Source of the DNA: Robiginitalea sp. SC105
GTDB taxonomy: Bacteria; Bacteroidota; Bacteroidia; Flavobacteriales; Flavobacteriaceae
Length of the DNA: 64,000 bases
Reading direction: 5' to 3'
Assembly: GCF_014243345.1 (NCBI RefSeq)
Contig: NZ_JACLZF010000001.1
Coordinates: 124,001-188,000 of the forward strand
A program made the position numbers and the translations under genes. A model generated the notes under the pieces. That model had not been told where the DNA came from. It worked only from the letters and a program-made list of their open reading frames with translations, and ran no database searches. Every line of letters starts with the position of its first letter. Position 1 is the first letter of the stretch. Below, piece by piece: positions 48,812 to 57,486 of the stretch.

Positions 48812-50311
48812 ATGGAGCAATATGTCCTCGCCCTGGACCAGGGCACCACAAGCTGCCGGGCTGTCGTCTTCAACAAGAAAGGAGCCATCATTTCCACTGC
48901 CCAGAAGGAATTCACCCAGCATTTCCCGAACCCGGGCTGGGTGGAACACGACGCGGAAGAAATCTGGGCGGTACAGTCCGGGATGGCCTCCGAGGCATTG
49001 GCGCGGAAAGGCCTGAAACCAAATCAGATAGCGGCAATCGGCATCACCAACCAACGGGAAACCGTGGTCATCTGGGATAAAGCCAGCGGGGAACCCATCC
49101 ATCCGGCCATAGTCTGGCAGGACAAGCGAACATCGGACTACTGCGATGAACTGAAGGCAGCCGGCCACCAGAAAATGATACGGGAAAAGACCGGCCTCGT
49201 TATCGACTCCTATTTTTCAGGAACCAAGGCGCGCTGGATCCTGGACAACGTGAAGGGGGCCCGGGAAAGAGCGGAAAGGGGCGAACTCCTGATGGGGACC
49301 ATCGACACCTGGCTCATCTGGAACATGACCGGGGGGGAACTGCATATCACGGACGTGACCAACGCCTGCAGGACCATGTTGTACAACATCCAGACCCTGT
49401 CCTGGGACCCGGACCTCCTCGAGCTCCTCGACATCCCCGCCTCCCTCCTGCCCGAGGTCCGGGAATCCAGTGAACAGTACGGGGTCACCGATGAATCCTT
49501 CCTGTCCGCCGGCATCCCGGTGGCCGGGATTGCCGGCGACCAGCAGGCTGCCCTTTTCGGGCAGATGTGCACCCGGAAGGGGATGGTCAAAAACACCTAT
49601 GGCACCGGGTGCTTCATGCTGATGAATATCGGGGATACGCCCATCGTTTCGGAAAACAACCTGCTGACTTCCGTCGCCTGGACACTGAACGGAAAAACCA
49701 CCTACATGCTGGAGGGCAGCATCTTTATTGCAGGGGCCGTAGTACAGTGGCTGCGGGACGGCCTGAAGATCATCAAAAAATCTTCTGACGTGGAAGCGCT
49801 GGCCACGAGCGTGGACAGCACAGACGGCGTCTACCTGGTGCCGGCCTTTGCGGGCCTGGGCGCCCCTCACTGGAACCAGCAGGCTCGGGGCACCCTGTTT
49901 GGCCTGACCCGCGGTAGCACGGATGCCCATGTGGCCCGCGCGGCCCTGGAATCCATTGCCTACCAGACCATGGACATCCTCAAGGCCATGGAAAAGGACT
50001 CCGGCATCCCGATCCGGGAATTGCGGGTGGACGGCGGTGCTACCGTCAACAATATGATGATGCAGTTCCAGGCCGACGTGCTGGGGGCGGAAACGGTCCG
50101 GCCGAAAATCATAGAGACCACGGTCATGGGCGCCGCCTTCCTTGCAGGGCTTGCCGTAGGCTACTGGGAAAGCCCGGAGGCCATCCAATCGATCTGGCAG
50201 ACCGACCGGCGCTTTTACCCCACCCGGGAAAGGGAACCGATCGAAGCAGGGATCCGCGGCTGGCACCGCGCCATCCGGGCCATTGAATTCTGGTCATCCG
50301 ACAACAAATAA
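48812..50311 (+). CDS. glpK: Glycerol kinase
   Basis: Phosphorylates glycerol to sn-glycerol 3-phosphate. The 499-residue length is exactly normal. FGGY-family motifs: [19 protein letters not shown] (about 6-24, phosphate loop), [13 protein letters not shown] (about 77-89), [11 protein letters not shown] and [17 protein letters not shown] (about 305-320, family signature 2). [16 protein letters not shown] is the ATP-binding region. glpF follows and overlaps by coupling, with its start inside the spacer 10 bp after this stop codon. No glpD is in the window. Confidence 0.95.
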   Translation: MEQYVLALDQGTTSCRAVVFNKKGAIISTAQKEFTQHFPNPGWVEHDAEEIWAVQSGMASEALARKGLKPNQIAAIGITNQRETVVIWDKASGEPIHPAIVWQDKRTSDYCDELKAAGHQKMIREKTGLVIDSYFSGTKARWILDNVKGARERAERGELLMGTIDTWLIWNMTGGELHITDVTNACRTMLYNIQTLSWDPDLLELLDIPASLLPEVRESSEQYGVTDESFLSAGIPVAGIAGDQQAALFGQMCTRKGMVKNTYGTGCFMLMNIGDTPIVSENNLLTSVAWTLNGKTTYMLEGSIFIAGAVVQWLRDGLKIIKKSSDVEALATSVDSTDGVYLVPAFAGLGAPHWNQQARGTLFGLTRGSTDAHVARAALESIAYQTMDILKAMEKDSGIPIRELRVDGGATVNNMMMQFQADVLGAETVRPKIIETTVMGAAFLAGLAVGYWESPEAIQSIWQTDRRFYPTREREPIEAGIRGWHRAIRAIEFWSSDNK

Positions 50312-50321
50312 TCCGAAACAT

Positions 50322-51050
50322 ATGACAGCAGTTACAGCAGAATTGATCGGGACCTTCCTACTGATCCTCCTCGGGTGCGGGGTGAATGCAAACGTCGTGC
50401 TGGAAGGCACCAAAGGCAACAACAGCGGGTGGATCGTCATCACCACGGGATGGGCATTCGCGGTTTACGTCGGCGTGGTAGTGGCCGGGCCCTACAGCGG
50501 GGCACATATCAACCCGGCGGTGAGCGTGGGCCTGGCAGCCGCGGGGGAATTCCCCTGGGCCGACGTTCCCGCCTACCTGGCAGCCCAACTCCTGGGTGCC
50601 ATGGGGGGCGCATTCGTGGTCTGGTTCATGCATAAGGACCATTTTGACCGCACGGCGGATTCTAGCCTGAAACTGGCGGTATTCAGCACGGAACCTGCCA
50701 TAATGAACAAGCCGGTAAACCTGGTCTGTGAACTGGTGGGGACCTTTGTCCTGGTTTTTACTGTCCTGTATTTTACGGATGCCTCCCTGAGCGAGCCCCA
50801 AACCGTCATTGGGCTGGGGTCCCTTGGGGCACTCCCGGTTGCCCTCCTGGTCTGGGGAATCGGCCTGAGCCTGGGGGGGACCACCGGGTATGCGATCAAT
50901 CCCGCCCGCGACCTGGGGCCGAGGATCATCTACAGCCTGGTCCCAACCGGGGACCGGAAAAAAGGCCATTGGGGGTATAGCTGGGTACCCATTGTGGGGC
51001 CCCTGCTGGGCGGGGTGGCAGCCGCAGGGCTCTACCTGCTGCTTTCCTGA
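50322..51050 (+). CDS. glpF: Aquaglyceroporin (glycerol facilitator)
   Basis: About 242 residues from ATG 50322, which starts the first helix; an in-frame ATG at 50283 lies inside glpK. Six helices and two NPA half-helices: SGAHINPAVSVGLA (about 68-81) and TTGYAINPARDLGPRI (about 193-208). The Asp in NPARDLGPR is a hallmark of glycerol facilitators as opposed to water-only aquaporins. Adjacent to glpK, it probably brings in glycerol by diffusion. The stop overlaps the convergent flavoprotein gene by 19 bp. Confidence 0.9.
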   Translation: MTAVTAELIGTFLLILLGCGVNANVVLEGTKGNNSGWIVITTGWAFAVYVGVVVAGPYSGAHINPAVSVGLAAAGEFPWADVPAYLAAQLLGAMGGAFVVWFMHKDHFDRTADSSLKLAVFSTEPAIMNKPVNLVCELVGTFVLVFTVLYFTDASLSEPQTVIGLGSLGALPVALLVWGIGLSLGGTTGYAINPARDLGPRIIYSLVPTGDRKKGHWGYSWVPIVGPLLGGVAAAGLYLLLS

Positions 51051-52330
51051 ACTTCGGGCAGGGATCCGGCAATTGCCTGTGCCGCAAGGTAGGCCCCGGT
51101 CCAGGCATTCTGGAAATTAAACCCGCCGGTAATGGCGTCCACATCGAGGACCTCCCCCGCCAGGAACAGCCCGGGCTGCTTTCGGCTTTCAAAGGTCCGG
51201 AAATCGACTTCCTTCCGGGAAACGCCCCCGGCAGTGACAAATTCTTCCTTAAAAGTACTCTTCCCGTCCACGGAAAAGGTGCATTCGCAAAGCTGGGCAG
51301 CCAGCTGTTGCATCCCGGCACGCGAAAGTTCCGCCCAACGCCGGTCCGGGGGGATGCCTGCGGCCTCCACAAGGCGTGCCCAGAGCCGACCCGGGAGGGG
51401 TATGGCCCGGGACCGTCCTACCCTTCTTGCACCGTCCGCCTGCCTCACCTGTTCCAGGAAAGCCGGGATGGCGCCTTTGTGGTAGTCGGGGAGCCAATTG
51501 ACCCGGACCCGGGCCTTATATCCCAAGGCGGCGAACAGACGGGAACCCCAGGCGGAAAGCCGGAGTACGGCAGGGCCGCTGAGCCCCCAATGGGTGATAA
51601 GCACGGGCCCCTCGGCGGTCAGTTCCCCTTTCCGGTGTGCCTTTTTAAAATTCGCCTGGGCGACGGGGGCGTCGGAACCCCCGGGCTCCAGCACTTCAAT
51701 GCGCCCGGGGGCTGAAATTCCCTGCAACCCCTGGATCCTGGGATCGCGGATCCGAAAGGTGAACAGGGAAGGAGTCGGTGGGACAATCCGGTGTCCGAGG
51801 TTTTCGAGCAGGTTCCATATGGAGCGGCTGCTGCCGGCCGTCACCAGCAAGCGACGGCTCCGGAAGTCCCCGCAGGAGGAAGTTATTTCCCAATTGCCAT
51901 CGGTATCCGCAAGCCCCAGGCCGGTTACGCGGCAGGATGGATGTAATTCAATGCCCAGACGCGTGGTTTCGCCCATTAAGCCCATAATGATGGATTCCGA
52001 CTGGTTGCTCCGGGGGAACACCCGTCCGTCTTCTTCGGTCTTAAGCGGGATCCCAAGGGATTCGAAGAAAGCCATCACTTCCTGGCTCGCATGGGTATGG
52101 AAGGGTCCTATCAGTTCCCGGCTGCCGCGGGGGTAGTGTCCGCTAAGCAGCCCGGGATCCATGGGCCGGTGGGTCAGGTTGCACCTCCCGCCCCCGGAAA
52201 TGCGCACCTTGGACAGGAAGTCCTTATTTTGTTCGAGGATCGCAATCCGCATTCCCGGTTTCCGGCGCGCAGCGTGAATGGCCCCGTAAAACCCGGCGGC
52301 ACCACCCCCGATGACAAGCAGGTCGTGCAT
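51032..52330 (-). CDS. HI0933/YhiN-type FAD-dependent oxidoreductase
   Basis: Flavoprotein of 432 residues. The FAD fold opens with LLVIGGGAAGFYGAIHAARR (about 4-23) and continues with RISGGGRCNLTH (about 44-55), a motif unique to the HI0933 family. The C-terminus includes TAGGVSRKEVDF and GGFNFQNAWTGAYLAAQ, where the FAD pyrophosphate loop returns. Enzymatic role unknown in most organisms; some relatives are linked to tRNA or cell-wall metabolism. It overlaps glpF (convergent) and touches the glycerophosphodiesterase (shared base 52330). Confidence 0.85.
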   Translation of the reverse strand: MHDLLVIGGGAAGFYGAIHAARRKPGMRIAILEQNKDFLSKVRISGGGRCNLTHRPMDPGLLSGHYPRGSRELIGPFHTHASQEVMAFFESLGIPLKTEEDGRVFPRSNQSESIIMGLMGETTRLGIELHPSCRVTGLGLADTDGNWEITSSCGDFRSRRLLVTAGSSRSIWNLLENLGHRIVPPTPSLFTFRIRDPRIQGLQGISAPGRIEVLEPGGSDAPVAQANFKKAHRKGELTAEGPVLITHWGLSGPAVLRLSAWGSRLFAALGYKARVRVNWLPDYHKGAIPAFLEQVRQADGARRVGRSRAIPLPGRLWARLVEAAGIPPDRRWAELSRAGMQQLAAQLCECTFSVDGKSTFKEEFVTAGGVSRKEVDFRTFESRKQPGLFLAGEVLDVDAITGGFNFQNAWTGAYLAAQAIAGSLPEVQESSR

Positions 52331-53076
52331 TACTTCATCCGGTCCGGATAGTTCGTGAATATCCCGTCTGCCCCTATTTCGCTCAGGGCGTCGAATGCTG
52401 ATTTCTCATTTACGGTCCACACATAGACCTTGAAGCCCGCATCGTGTATGGCGTCGATATTCTCCGGGGTCACTGCAGCGGCATTCGGGTTGATGGCTTC
52501 CGCCCCAAGCTCCCGGGCCACCTCGAGGGCCTCCAGGGGGTCCCCCTCTGTCAGGACAGCGATCCGCGCTTCAGGGTCCAGCCTCCGGTATTCGCGCAAT
52601 TCGTCCCAGTTAAAACTGGAAATCAGGAATTGATCGGGTTCCCAGCCCTCCCGCTCAACGTAGTAATCGGTGATAAAATTTACCCGGTCGGAGGTGCCTG
52701 CACCCTTGAGTTCAATATTCAGTGGCACCTGGTGGTTAATGGTCCGCAACACCTCCTGCAACAGCGGGATGCGGTGCCTGCCATCCAGGATGAGTTGCCT
52801 GAGGTCAAATACATTGTACTCCTCTATCCGTCCGCCCCCGTTGGTCAGCCGGTCCACGGTTTCATCGTGGAAGACCACGATTTCCCCGCTCTCGATCCGG
52901 AATACATCGATCTCAATCATGTCCACCCCAAGGTCCAGGGCCTTTTGCACAGAGGCCACGGTATTCTCGGTCTCGTAGCCCATGGCCCCCCGATGGCCGA
53001 TGATCAGGGTCTTGTTTCCGGCGGTGGTACAGGCAGTCATAATCAACAATAGGAGGGTTCCCCAGAAATAACGCAT
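52330..53076 (-). CDS. Glycerophosphodiester phosphodiesterase lipoprotein
   Basis: About 248 residues from ATG 53076, giving a lipoprotein signal (MRYFWGTLLLLIMTACT, Cys near 16); a longer start at 53088 adds four residues. GDPD TIM-barrel motifs: LIIGHRGAMGYETENT (about 26-41; His-Arg and Glu), MIEIDVFRIESGEIVVFHDE (metal Glu/Asp and catalytic His) and LNIELKGAG (metal Glu). It releases glycerol 3-phosphate from phospholipid head groups at the cell envelope, which fits the neighbouring glycerol genes. It touches the flavoprotein gene downstream. Confidence 0.88.
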   Translation of the reverse strand: MRYFWGTLLLLIMTACTTAGNKTLIIGHRGAMGYETENTVASVQKALDLGVDMIEIDVFRIESGEIVVFHDETVDRLTNGGGRIEEYNVFDLRQLILDGRHRIPLLQEVLRTINHQVPLNIELKGAGTSDRVNFITDYYVEREGWEPDQFLISSFNWDELREYRRLDPEARIAVLTEGDPLEALEVARELGAEAINPNAAAVTPENIDAIHDAGFKVYVWTVNEKSAFDALSEIGADGIFTNYPDRMK

Positions 53077-53221
53077 AGCTGGTATCATATTATCCGGCTA
53101 AAAATACAAACTACGGCCGACCCGCTTCCAAAAACCGCCTGCAAAATTTGATTCCCCCCAGCGGAACCAGTGTAAAGAATACCTATATTGTATTCACTAT
53201 TAACCAATTAACCTTACAAAC

Positions 53222-53653
53222 ATGTTTTCAAAACAAAATCTGTCGGCAACGATTGTGGCCGCGGTAGCCATGTTTCTCCTGGGCTACCTGATCTGGGGCA
53301 TGGCCACCATGAGCTTTTTTGAGGAGCACGCACTTTCGGATGTGATGAAAAGTGACGAGGAGATGAGCCTCCTGATGATTTTCCTCGGAAACCTGGCCGG
53401 GGCATTCGCCATGAGCACCCTTTACGGGAAGTGGGCAAACGGTACGCACAGCGCAGGTGGCGGACTGGGTTTCGGGACCTGGATCGGCATTTTTGTAGGC
53501 CTGGGTATGGGGCTGGTGATGTACGGCACTTCCAAGATGATGGACGGTACCGCCCACGCGGTCGAAGCCATCCTGGACATTGTCTACTACGCCGTGATCG
53601 GGGCAGTCATCGCCCTGGTCTACAAGGCCACTGCAGGGAAGCAGGGTTCCTGA
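53222..53653 (+). CDS. Polytopic membrane protein, unknown function
   Basis: Protein of 143 residues with four predicted membrane helices (about 9-30, 48-68, 82-103, 116-136) and an acidic loop (EEHALSDVMKSDEEM). Glycines are frequent in helix 3 (GGGLGFGTWIGIFVGLGMGL). I do not recognise a family with confidence; it superficially resembles DUF1761-type proteins. It is followed by a strong terminator and is monocistronic. Confidence 0.72.
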   Translation: MFSKQNLSATIVAAVAMFLLGYLIWGMATMSFFEEHALSDVMKSDEEMSLLMIFLGNLAGAFAMSTLYGKWANGTHSAGGGLGFGTWIGIFVGLGMGLVMYGTSKMMDGTAHAVEAILDIVYYAVIGAVIALVYKATAGKQGS

Positions 53654-53674
53654 TCCCGTGTAAAATCCAAGCAG

Positions 53675-53707
53675 CCGGCCGGGGGATCTCCCCCGGCCGG
53701 TTTTTTT
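53675..53707 (+). terminator. Strong terminator after the membrane protein
   Basis: Stem CCGGCCGGGGG / CCCCCGGCCGG with a small ATCT loop, followed by seven T. It is 21 bp after the stop codon and one of the strongest hairpins in the window. Confidence 0.92.
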
Positions 53708-55583
53708 ATTCGGGCAATCGGAGGATCAGGGATTCGAGCGGGGCCACCTCCAGGGCAATCCTGCCTTGGCCCCCTGTTACCCGGAGCGTCAGCTTTTTCC
53801 CGCCGTAGAGCATTTCCTCCAGGGGGTAGGTGCCGTCTGAGAGGCCCCATTGCGCAATCAGGGAGTCCGGGAGCCCGAGTTCCAGCCTGTAGCCCCTTTC
53901 CTTTTCAAAGCTGCTCAGGACGACCAGCCGGTCCTCCCCCTCCCAGCGGGCAAAGGAATAGAGCCGGTGGTCATATCCCGGGGTGTGCTCCTTGTTGTAA
54001 TAGTGGATGTCCTGGTATGACCCCATAAGCGCCTGGCTGCCGATGGTGAAGTTCAACAGGCGGCTGTAGAAATCCCGTAGCTCCGACTCCTCTCCGGACA
54101 GGCCTCCCCCGTCAAAGGCCCCCCCGTTCATCCAGCGCTGGTGGTGGGGCACTCCGATGTAATCGAAAATAGAGGTCCGCGAGGGGCTGCCGAAACCTGC
54201 TGCCTCGGCCCCGGGTTCCCCTACCTCCTGGCCGAAATAGATCATGGTGGGGCTGGTCCCCAGGGTGGCCGATACCACCATGGCCGGTTTGCCCAGCCGG
54301 GCATCCCCGGCGAATTCCGGGGAGGCAATCCGCTGCTCATCATGGTTTTCCAGGAAGTGCAGGAGGTGGTGTTCAATATCGGTCTGCCCCTTAAGCACCA
54401 CCGGGATATGGTCCGTCCATCCGTACCCCTTCATTATGTGCTTAAGGCTGTCGTAAAGTTCCACCTTGTCGTAGAGGTAGTCCATCTTGCCCTTGAAGAT
54501 GTAATCCCTGTAGAGTCCGGGATTATAGACTTCGGCCATCAGGAAGGCATCGGGGTTGGTTGCCTTGATATGCGCATTGAGGTAACTCCAGAATTCCACC
54601 GGGACCATCTCGGCCATGTCGTACCGGAAACCATCCACCCCCAGGTCCAGCCAGAAAAGGGCGATATCCCGGAATTTCCGCCAGCTTGGCGGAACCTGCT
54701 TCCCTTTCCAGAAGGCCAGGTGTTCGGCGACGCTGCGTTCCTCATATCCCCGGGGAAGGCTGTCGAAAGCGTACACCCCGTCCGGGGAAACCCCGTAATT
54801 CACCTTGATGGTTTCGTACCAGTCGTCCATGTCCGGCTGTGCCTGGCGGGATCCGTTCCCGGTCCAGCGGGCCGGGTTTTCCCGGTAGCGGCCGTCTGCC
54901 ATCGGATGGGCCTCCCCCCCCAGGGGTTGGTATCCGTCCCGCCATTCTGGCACCCTGAAGGCTTCCCCGGGAATGTAATAAAAGTCGTTCTCCGGCCGGT
55001 AAGCCACGGAGGTATCGTCATCTGCCCCGAAAGGCCTGGACCCTTCCGGCGTGGAATCCCCTTGGTAGTTCCGGGCGACGTGGTTTGGCACGATGTCGAT
55101 CAACACCTTCATCCCTGCAGCATGCGTACGGTCCACCAGGTCGCGGAATTCCCCAAGGCGGTTGGCAGGGTCCGTGGCCAGGTCCGGGTTCACGTTGTAA
55201 TAATCCTTCACGGCATAGGGCGATCCGGCCCGGCCCTTCACCACATCGGGGTCATCGGCGGGAATCCCGAATTCCGAATAGTCGGTGACCAGGGCGTGGT
55301 GGGGCACGCCCGTATACCAGATGTAGGTAACCCCCAGGTCCCGGATGGCCTGCAGGGCCCTGGGCGTAAAATCGGCGAACTTCCCCACGCCGTTTTCTTC
55401 CAGGGTCCCCCAGGGCTTGTTGGTGGTATTCGTATTTCCAAACAAGCGGGTGAATACCTGGTAGACGACTTCTTTTTGCTGCTTCTTCATCGGTACTGGC
55501 TTATTTTGTGCGCGGGTCTGCGGGCCTTCACTGCAGGAGCATATCAGCAGGGAGCTTACGAAGGCGGTTAACAGTGGTTTCAT
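53706..55583 (-). CDS. GH13 alpha-amylase-like lipoprotein
   Basis: Protein of 625 residues. Lipoprotein signal: MKPLLTAFVSSLLICSCSEG (Cys15 or Cys17). The catalytic (beta/alpha)8 barrel has the GH13 regions: DIVPNHVA (region I), GVDGFRYDMAE (nucleophile Asp about 321), LMAEVYNP (acid/base Glu about 348) and LENHDEQRI (stabiliser Asp about 414). A C-terminal beta domain ends the chain. Probably cell-surface or periplasmic and acting on alpha-1,4-glucans or maltodextrins. It is the last gene of the maltose operon, 9 bp after the second amylase. Confidence 0.88.
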   Translation of the reverse strand: MKPLLTAFVSSLLICSCSEGPQTRAQNKPVPMKKQQKEVVYQVFTRLFGNTNTTNKPWGTLEENGVGKFADFTPRALQAIRDLGVTYIWYTGVPHHALVTDYSEFGIPADDPDVVKGRAGSPYAVKDYYNVNPDLATDPANRLGEFRDLVDRTHAAGMKVLIDIVPNHVARNYQGDSTPEGSRPFGADDDTSVAYRPENDFYYIPGEAFRVPEWRDGYQPLGGEAHPMADGRYRENPARWTGNGSRQAQPDMDDWYETIKVNYGVSPDGVYAFDSLPRGYEERSVAEHLAFWKGKQVPPSWRKFRDIALFWLDLGVDGFRYDMAEMVPVEFWSYLNAHIKATNPDAFLMAEVYNPGLYRDYIFKGKMDYLYDKVELYDSLKHIMKGYGWTDHIPVVLKGQTDIEHHLLHFLENHDEQRIASPEFAGDARLGKPAMVVSATLGTSPTMIYFGQEVGEPGAEAAGFGSPSRTSIFDYIGVPHHQRWMNGGAFDGGGLSGEESELRDFYSRLLNFTIGSQALMGSYQDIHYYNKEHTPGYDHRLYSFARWEGEDRLVVLSSFEKERGYRLELGLPDSLIAQWGLSDGTYPLEEMLYGGKKLTLRVTGGQGRIALEVAPLESLILRLPE

Positions 55584-55592
55584 CGCTGTAAA

Positions 55593-57482
55593 TTATAGGG
55601 CTGTGGTAAGCACATAAGCCCCCTTGTAGGGCAAATTTACGGATTCGTCCCAGAGGAACTCCGTCCCCGTAAGGACTTCGCGGAGCTTTGCGCCGGCCAG
55701 GCCAAGTTCTGCAAAGCGACGGGTATCCAGGGTCACAGGCGTGTCGTTCTTATTCAACAACAGGAGGACCGTCTCCGATTCCAGCCTGCGCGCCAAAACA
55801 TAAATACCGTCCTCCGGGGCAAAATGGAGGGTTGCCCCGGAATGGATAGCCGGGCTTTCCCGCCGGTACCGCAACAGGTTCCGGAGTTTGGATTGCATGC
55901 CTTTCTGGGACGGTTTCAGTCCCTTCCCGGTAAAGGCATCAACCCGGTCGCCTTCCCACCCACCCGGGAAATCCGTGCGGATGCGCCCGTGGTCCCCGGG
56001 CTTGTCCGAGTTGCTCATCAGTATTTCGGTCCCGTAATAAACCTGGGGGGTCCTCGGTGCTGTCAGGACAAAGGCCAGGGCCATCTCGGTCAGGGGAACC
56101 GATTCGCCCAGCTGGGTATGGATCCGGTCCATGTCGTGGTTATCCCCGAAGAACAGCAGGTCCTCCGGGCGGGCGTAATGGAAGTCGTTGGCCAGGCCTT
56201 CATAGAGCAGGTTCAGGCCGCTGTCCCAGTTTTCGTCAGTTGTAAGGGCCTCCACCAGGGTGCGCTGCAGCGGGAAATCCATCGTACTCCTCAGGTAGGA
56301 GCGATACCCATCCCGGTTCCGGGCGCCATCCTGCCAGTAGCCCACAAGGAGGGGGTTGTAGCTCCACTCCTCCCCGACAATATTGAAATTCGGGTATTCT
56401 GCCATGACCGAACGGGCCCAGCGCGCCATGAATTCCTTTGAGGGATAGGGATAGGTATCCTGGCGGATGCCCCCGAGGCCGAGGGTTTCGACCCACCAGA
56501 TGCTGTTCTGTATCAGGTAGTTTGCCAGGAAGGGGTTGTCCTGGTTCAGGTCCGGCATGGTAGGCACAAACCAGCCCCGGTCCATCAGCTCGCGGTCCGC
56601 CACCGAGGCGTAGCGATCCTGGTTCACCGTCCGACGGTGGTTGGTCACCTCGGGCCGTTCCCCTTCCTTCCAGGAATCCTGGAAGTGCACCCAGTCCGCA
56701 AAGGGGAGGTCCTCCATCCACCAGTGGGAGACGCCGATATGGTTTACCACCTGGTCCATGATGATTTTTACACCCCGTTTACGGGCTTCTTCCGCCAGTT
56801 CCAGGTATTCGGCCAGGCTGCCGAACCGGGGGTCCACCCCATAGAAATCGGTGATCGCATACCCGTGGTAGGAGGAGGACGCCATGTCGTTGGTCAGCAG
56901 CGGGCTGGGCCAGATGGCGGTAAATCCCATATCCGCAATGTAATCCAGGTGTTCGGTAATCCCCCGGATATCCCCTCCGTGTCTCGCATAGTCGTGCCCG
57001 CGGTCGACGCCCGTCTCCCGCATGCCCGGAACCGAATCGTTGGCCGGGTCTCCGTTCGCAAAGCGATCCGGGGTGATCAGGTAGAGGACATCCCCCGGGC
57101 CAAAACCCTGGTACGCCTCCCCGGGGCGTACCCGCTGCAGGAACGGGAATTCGATGCCCATGGGCTGGCTGCCGCTTTTGGAGAGCCGCAGGGTAGCCGT
57201 GCCGGGGCGGAGTTCAGGCCCGAGAACAAGGTCCAGGAACAGGTAGTTCGGGCTGTCACCCGGATGGGAAGCCACCAGTTGCAGGCCGGGGTAATCGGTA
57301 TCGGCGGTATAGGCCGAAAGGCCGGGGCCATACAGCATCAATTGCAGCGTATCCGCCTGCATCCCTGCCCACCAGTTGGGGGGCTCCACGCGGAGTTGTG
57401 CTTGAAGGTCTCTGTGGCTGGCCATAAATAAAATAAGGATCAGAGCCAGTGGCAGGCTGACGGGATTTCCGCGGCTCGCCAT
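55593..57482 (-). CDS. GH13 alpha-amylase/neopullulanase with N-terminal beta domain (SusA-like)
   Basis: Protein of 629 residues with a signal peptide (about 1-28, ending DLQAQ). An N-terminal immunoglobulin-like cyclomaltodextrinase domain (about 30-120) precedes the GH13 barrel: MDQVVNHIG (region I), LGGIRQDTYPYP (nucleophile Asp about 340), IVGEEWSY (acid/base Glu about 370) and FFGDNHDMDRI (Asp about 448). This layout resembles SusA of Bacteroides, a periplasmic enzyme trimming imported oligosaccharides. It is 4 bp after the GH65 gene and 9 bp before the other amylase. Confidence 0.88.
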   Translation of the reverse strand: MASRGNPVSLPLALILILFMASHRDLQAQLRVEPPNWWAGMQADTLQLMLYGPGLSAYTADTDYPGLQLVASHPGDSPNYLFLDLVLGPELRPGTATLRLSKSGSQPMGIEFPFLQRVRPGEAYQGFGPGDVLYLITPDRFANGDPANDSVPGMRETGVDRGHDYARHGGDIRGITEHLDYIADMGFTAIWPSPLLTNDMASSSYHGYAITDFYGVDPRFGSLAEYLELAEEARKRGVKIIMDQVVNHIGVSHWWMEDLPFADWVHFQDSWKEGERPEVTNHRRTVNQDRYASVADRELMDRGWFVPTMPDLNQDNPFLANYLIQNSIWWVETLGLGGIRQDTYPYPSKEFMARWARSVMAEYPNFNIVGEEWSYNPLLVGYWQDGARNRDGYRSYLRSTMDFPLQRTLVEALTTDENWDSGLNLLYEGLANDFHYARPEDLLFFGDNHDMDRIHTQLGESVPLTEMALAFVLTAPRTPQVYYGTEILMSNSDKPGDHGRIRTDFPGGWEGDRVDAFTGKGLKPSQKGMQSKLRNLLRYRRESPAIHSGATLHFAPEDGIYVLARRLESETVLLLLNKNDTPVTLDTRRFAELGLAGAKLREVLTGTEFLWDESVNLPYKGAYVLTTAL

Positions 57483-57486
57483 CGGA

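Noticed and set aside
48812-53076. A single glycerol regulon operon including the glycerophosphodiesterase
   Set aside because: glpK-glpF are on the plus strand and the flavoprotein and phosphodiesterase on the minus strand; they are neighbours, not one operon, and glpD is absent.
54141-55571. 476-codon antisense frame over the amylase gene, and the similar 537-codon frame at 58390-60003 over GH65
   Set aside because: Both are shadows of well-supported GH13 and GH65 genes and have no features of their own.
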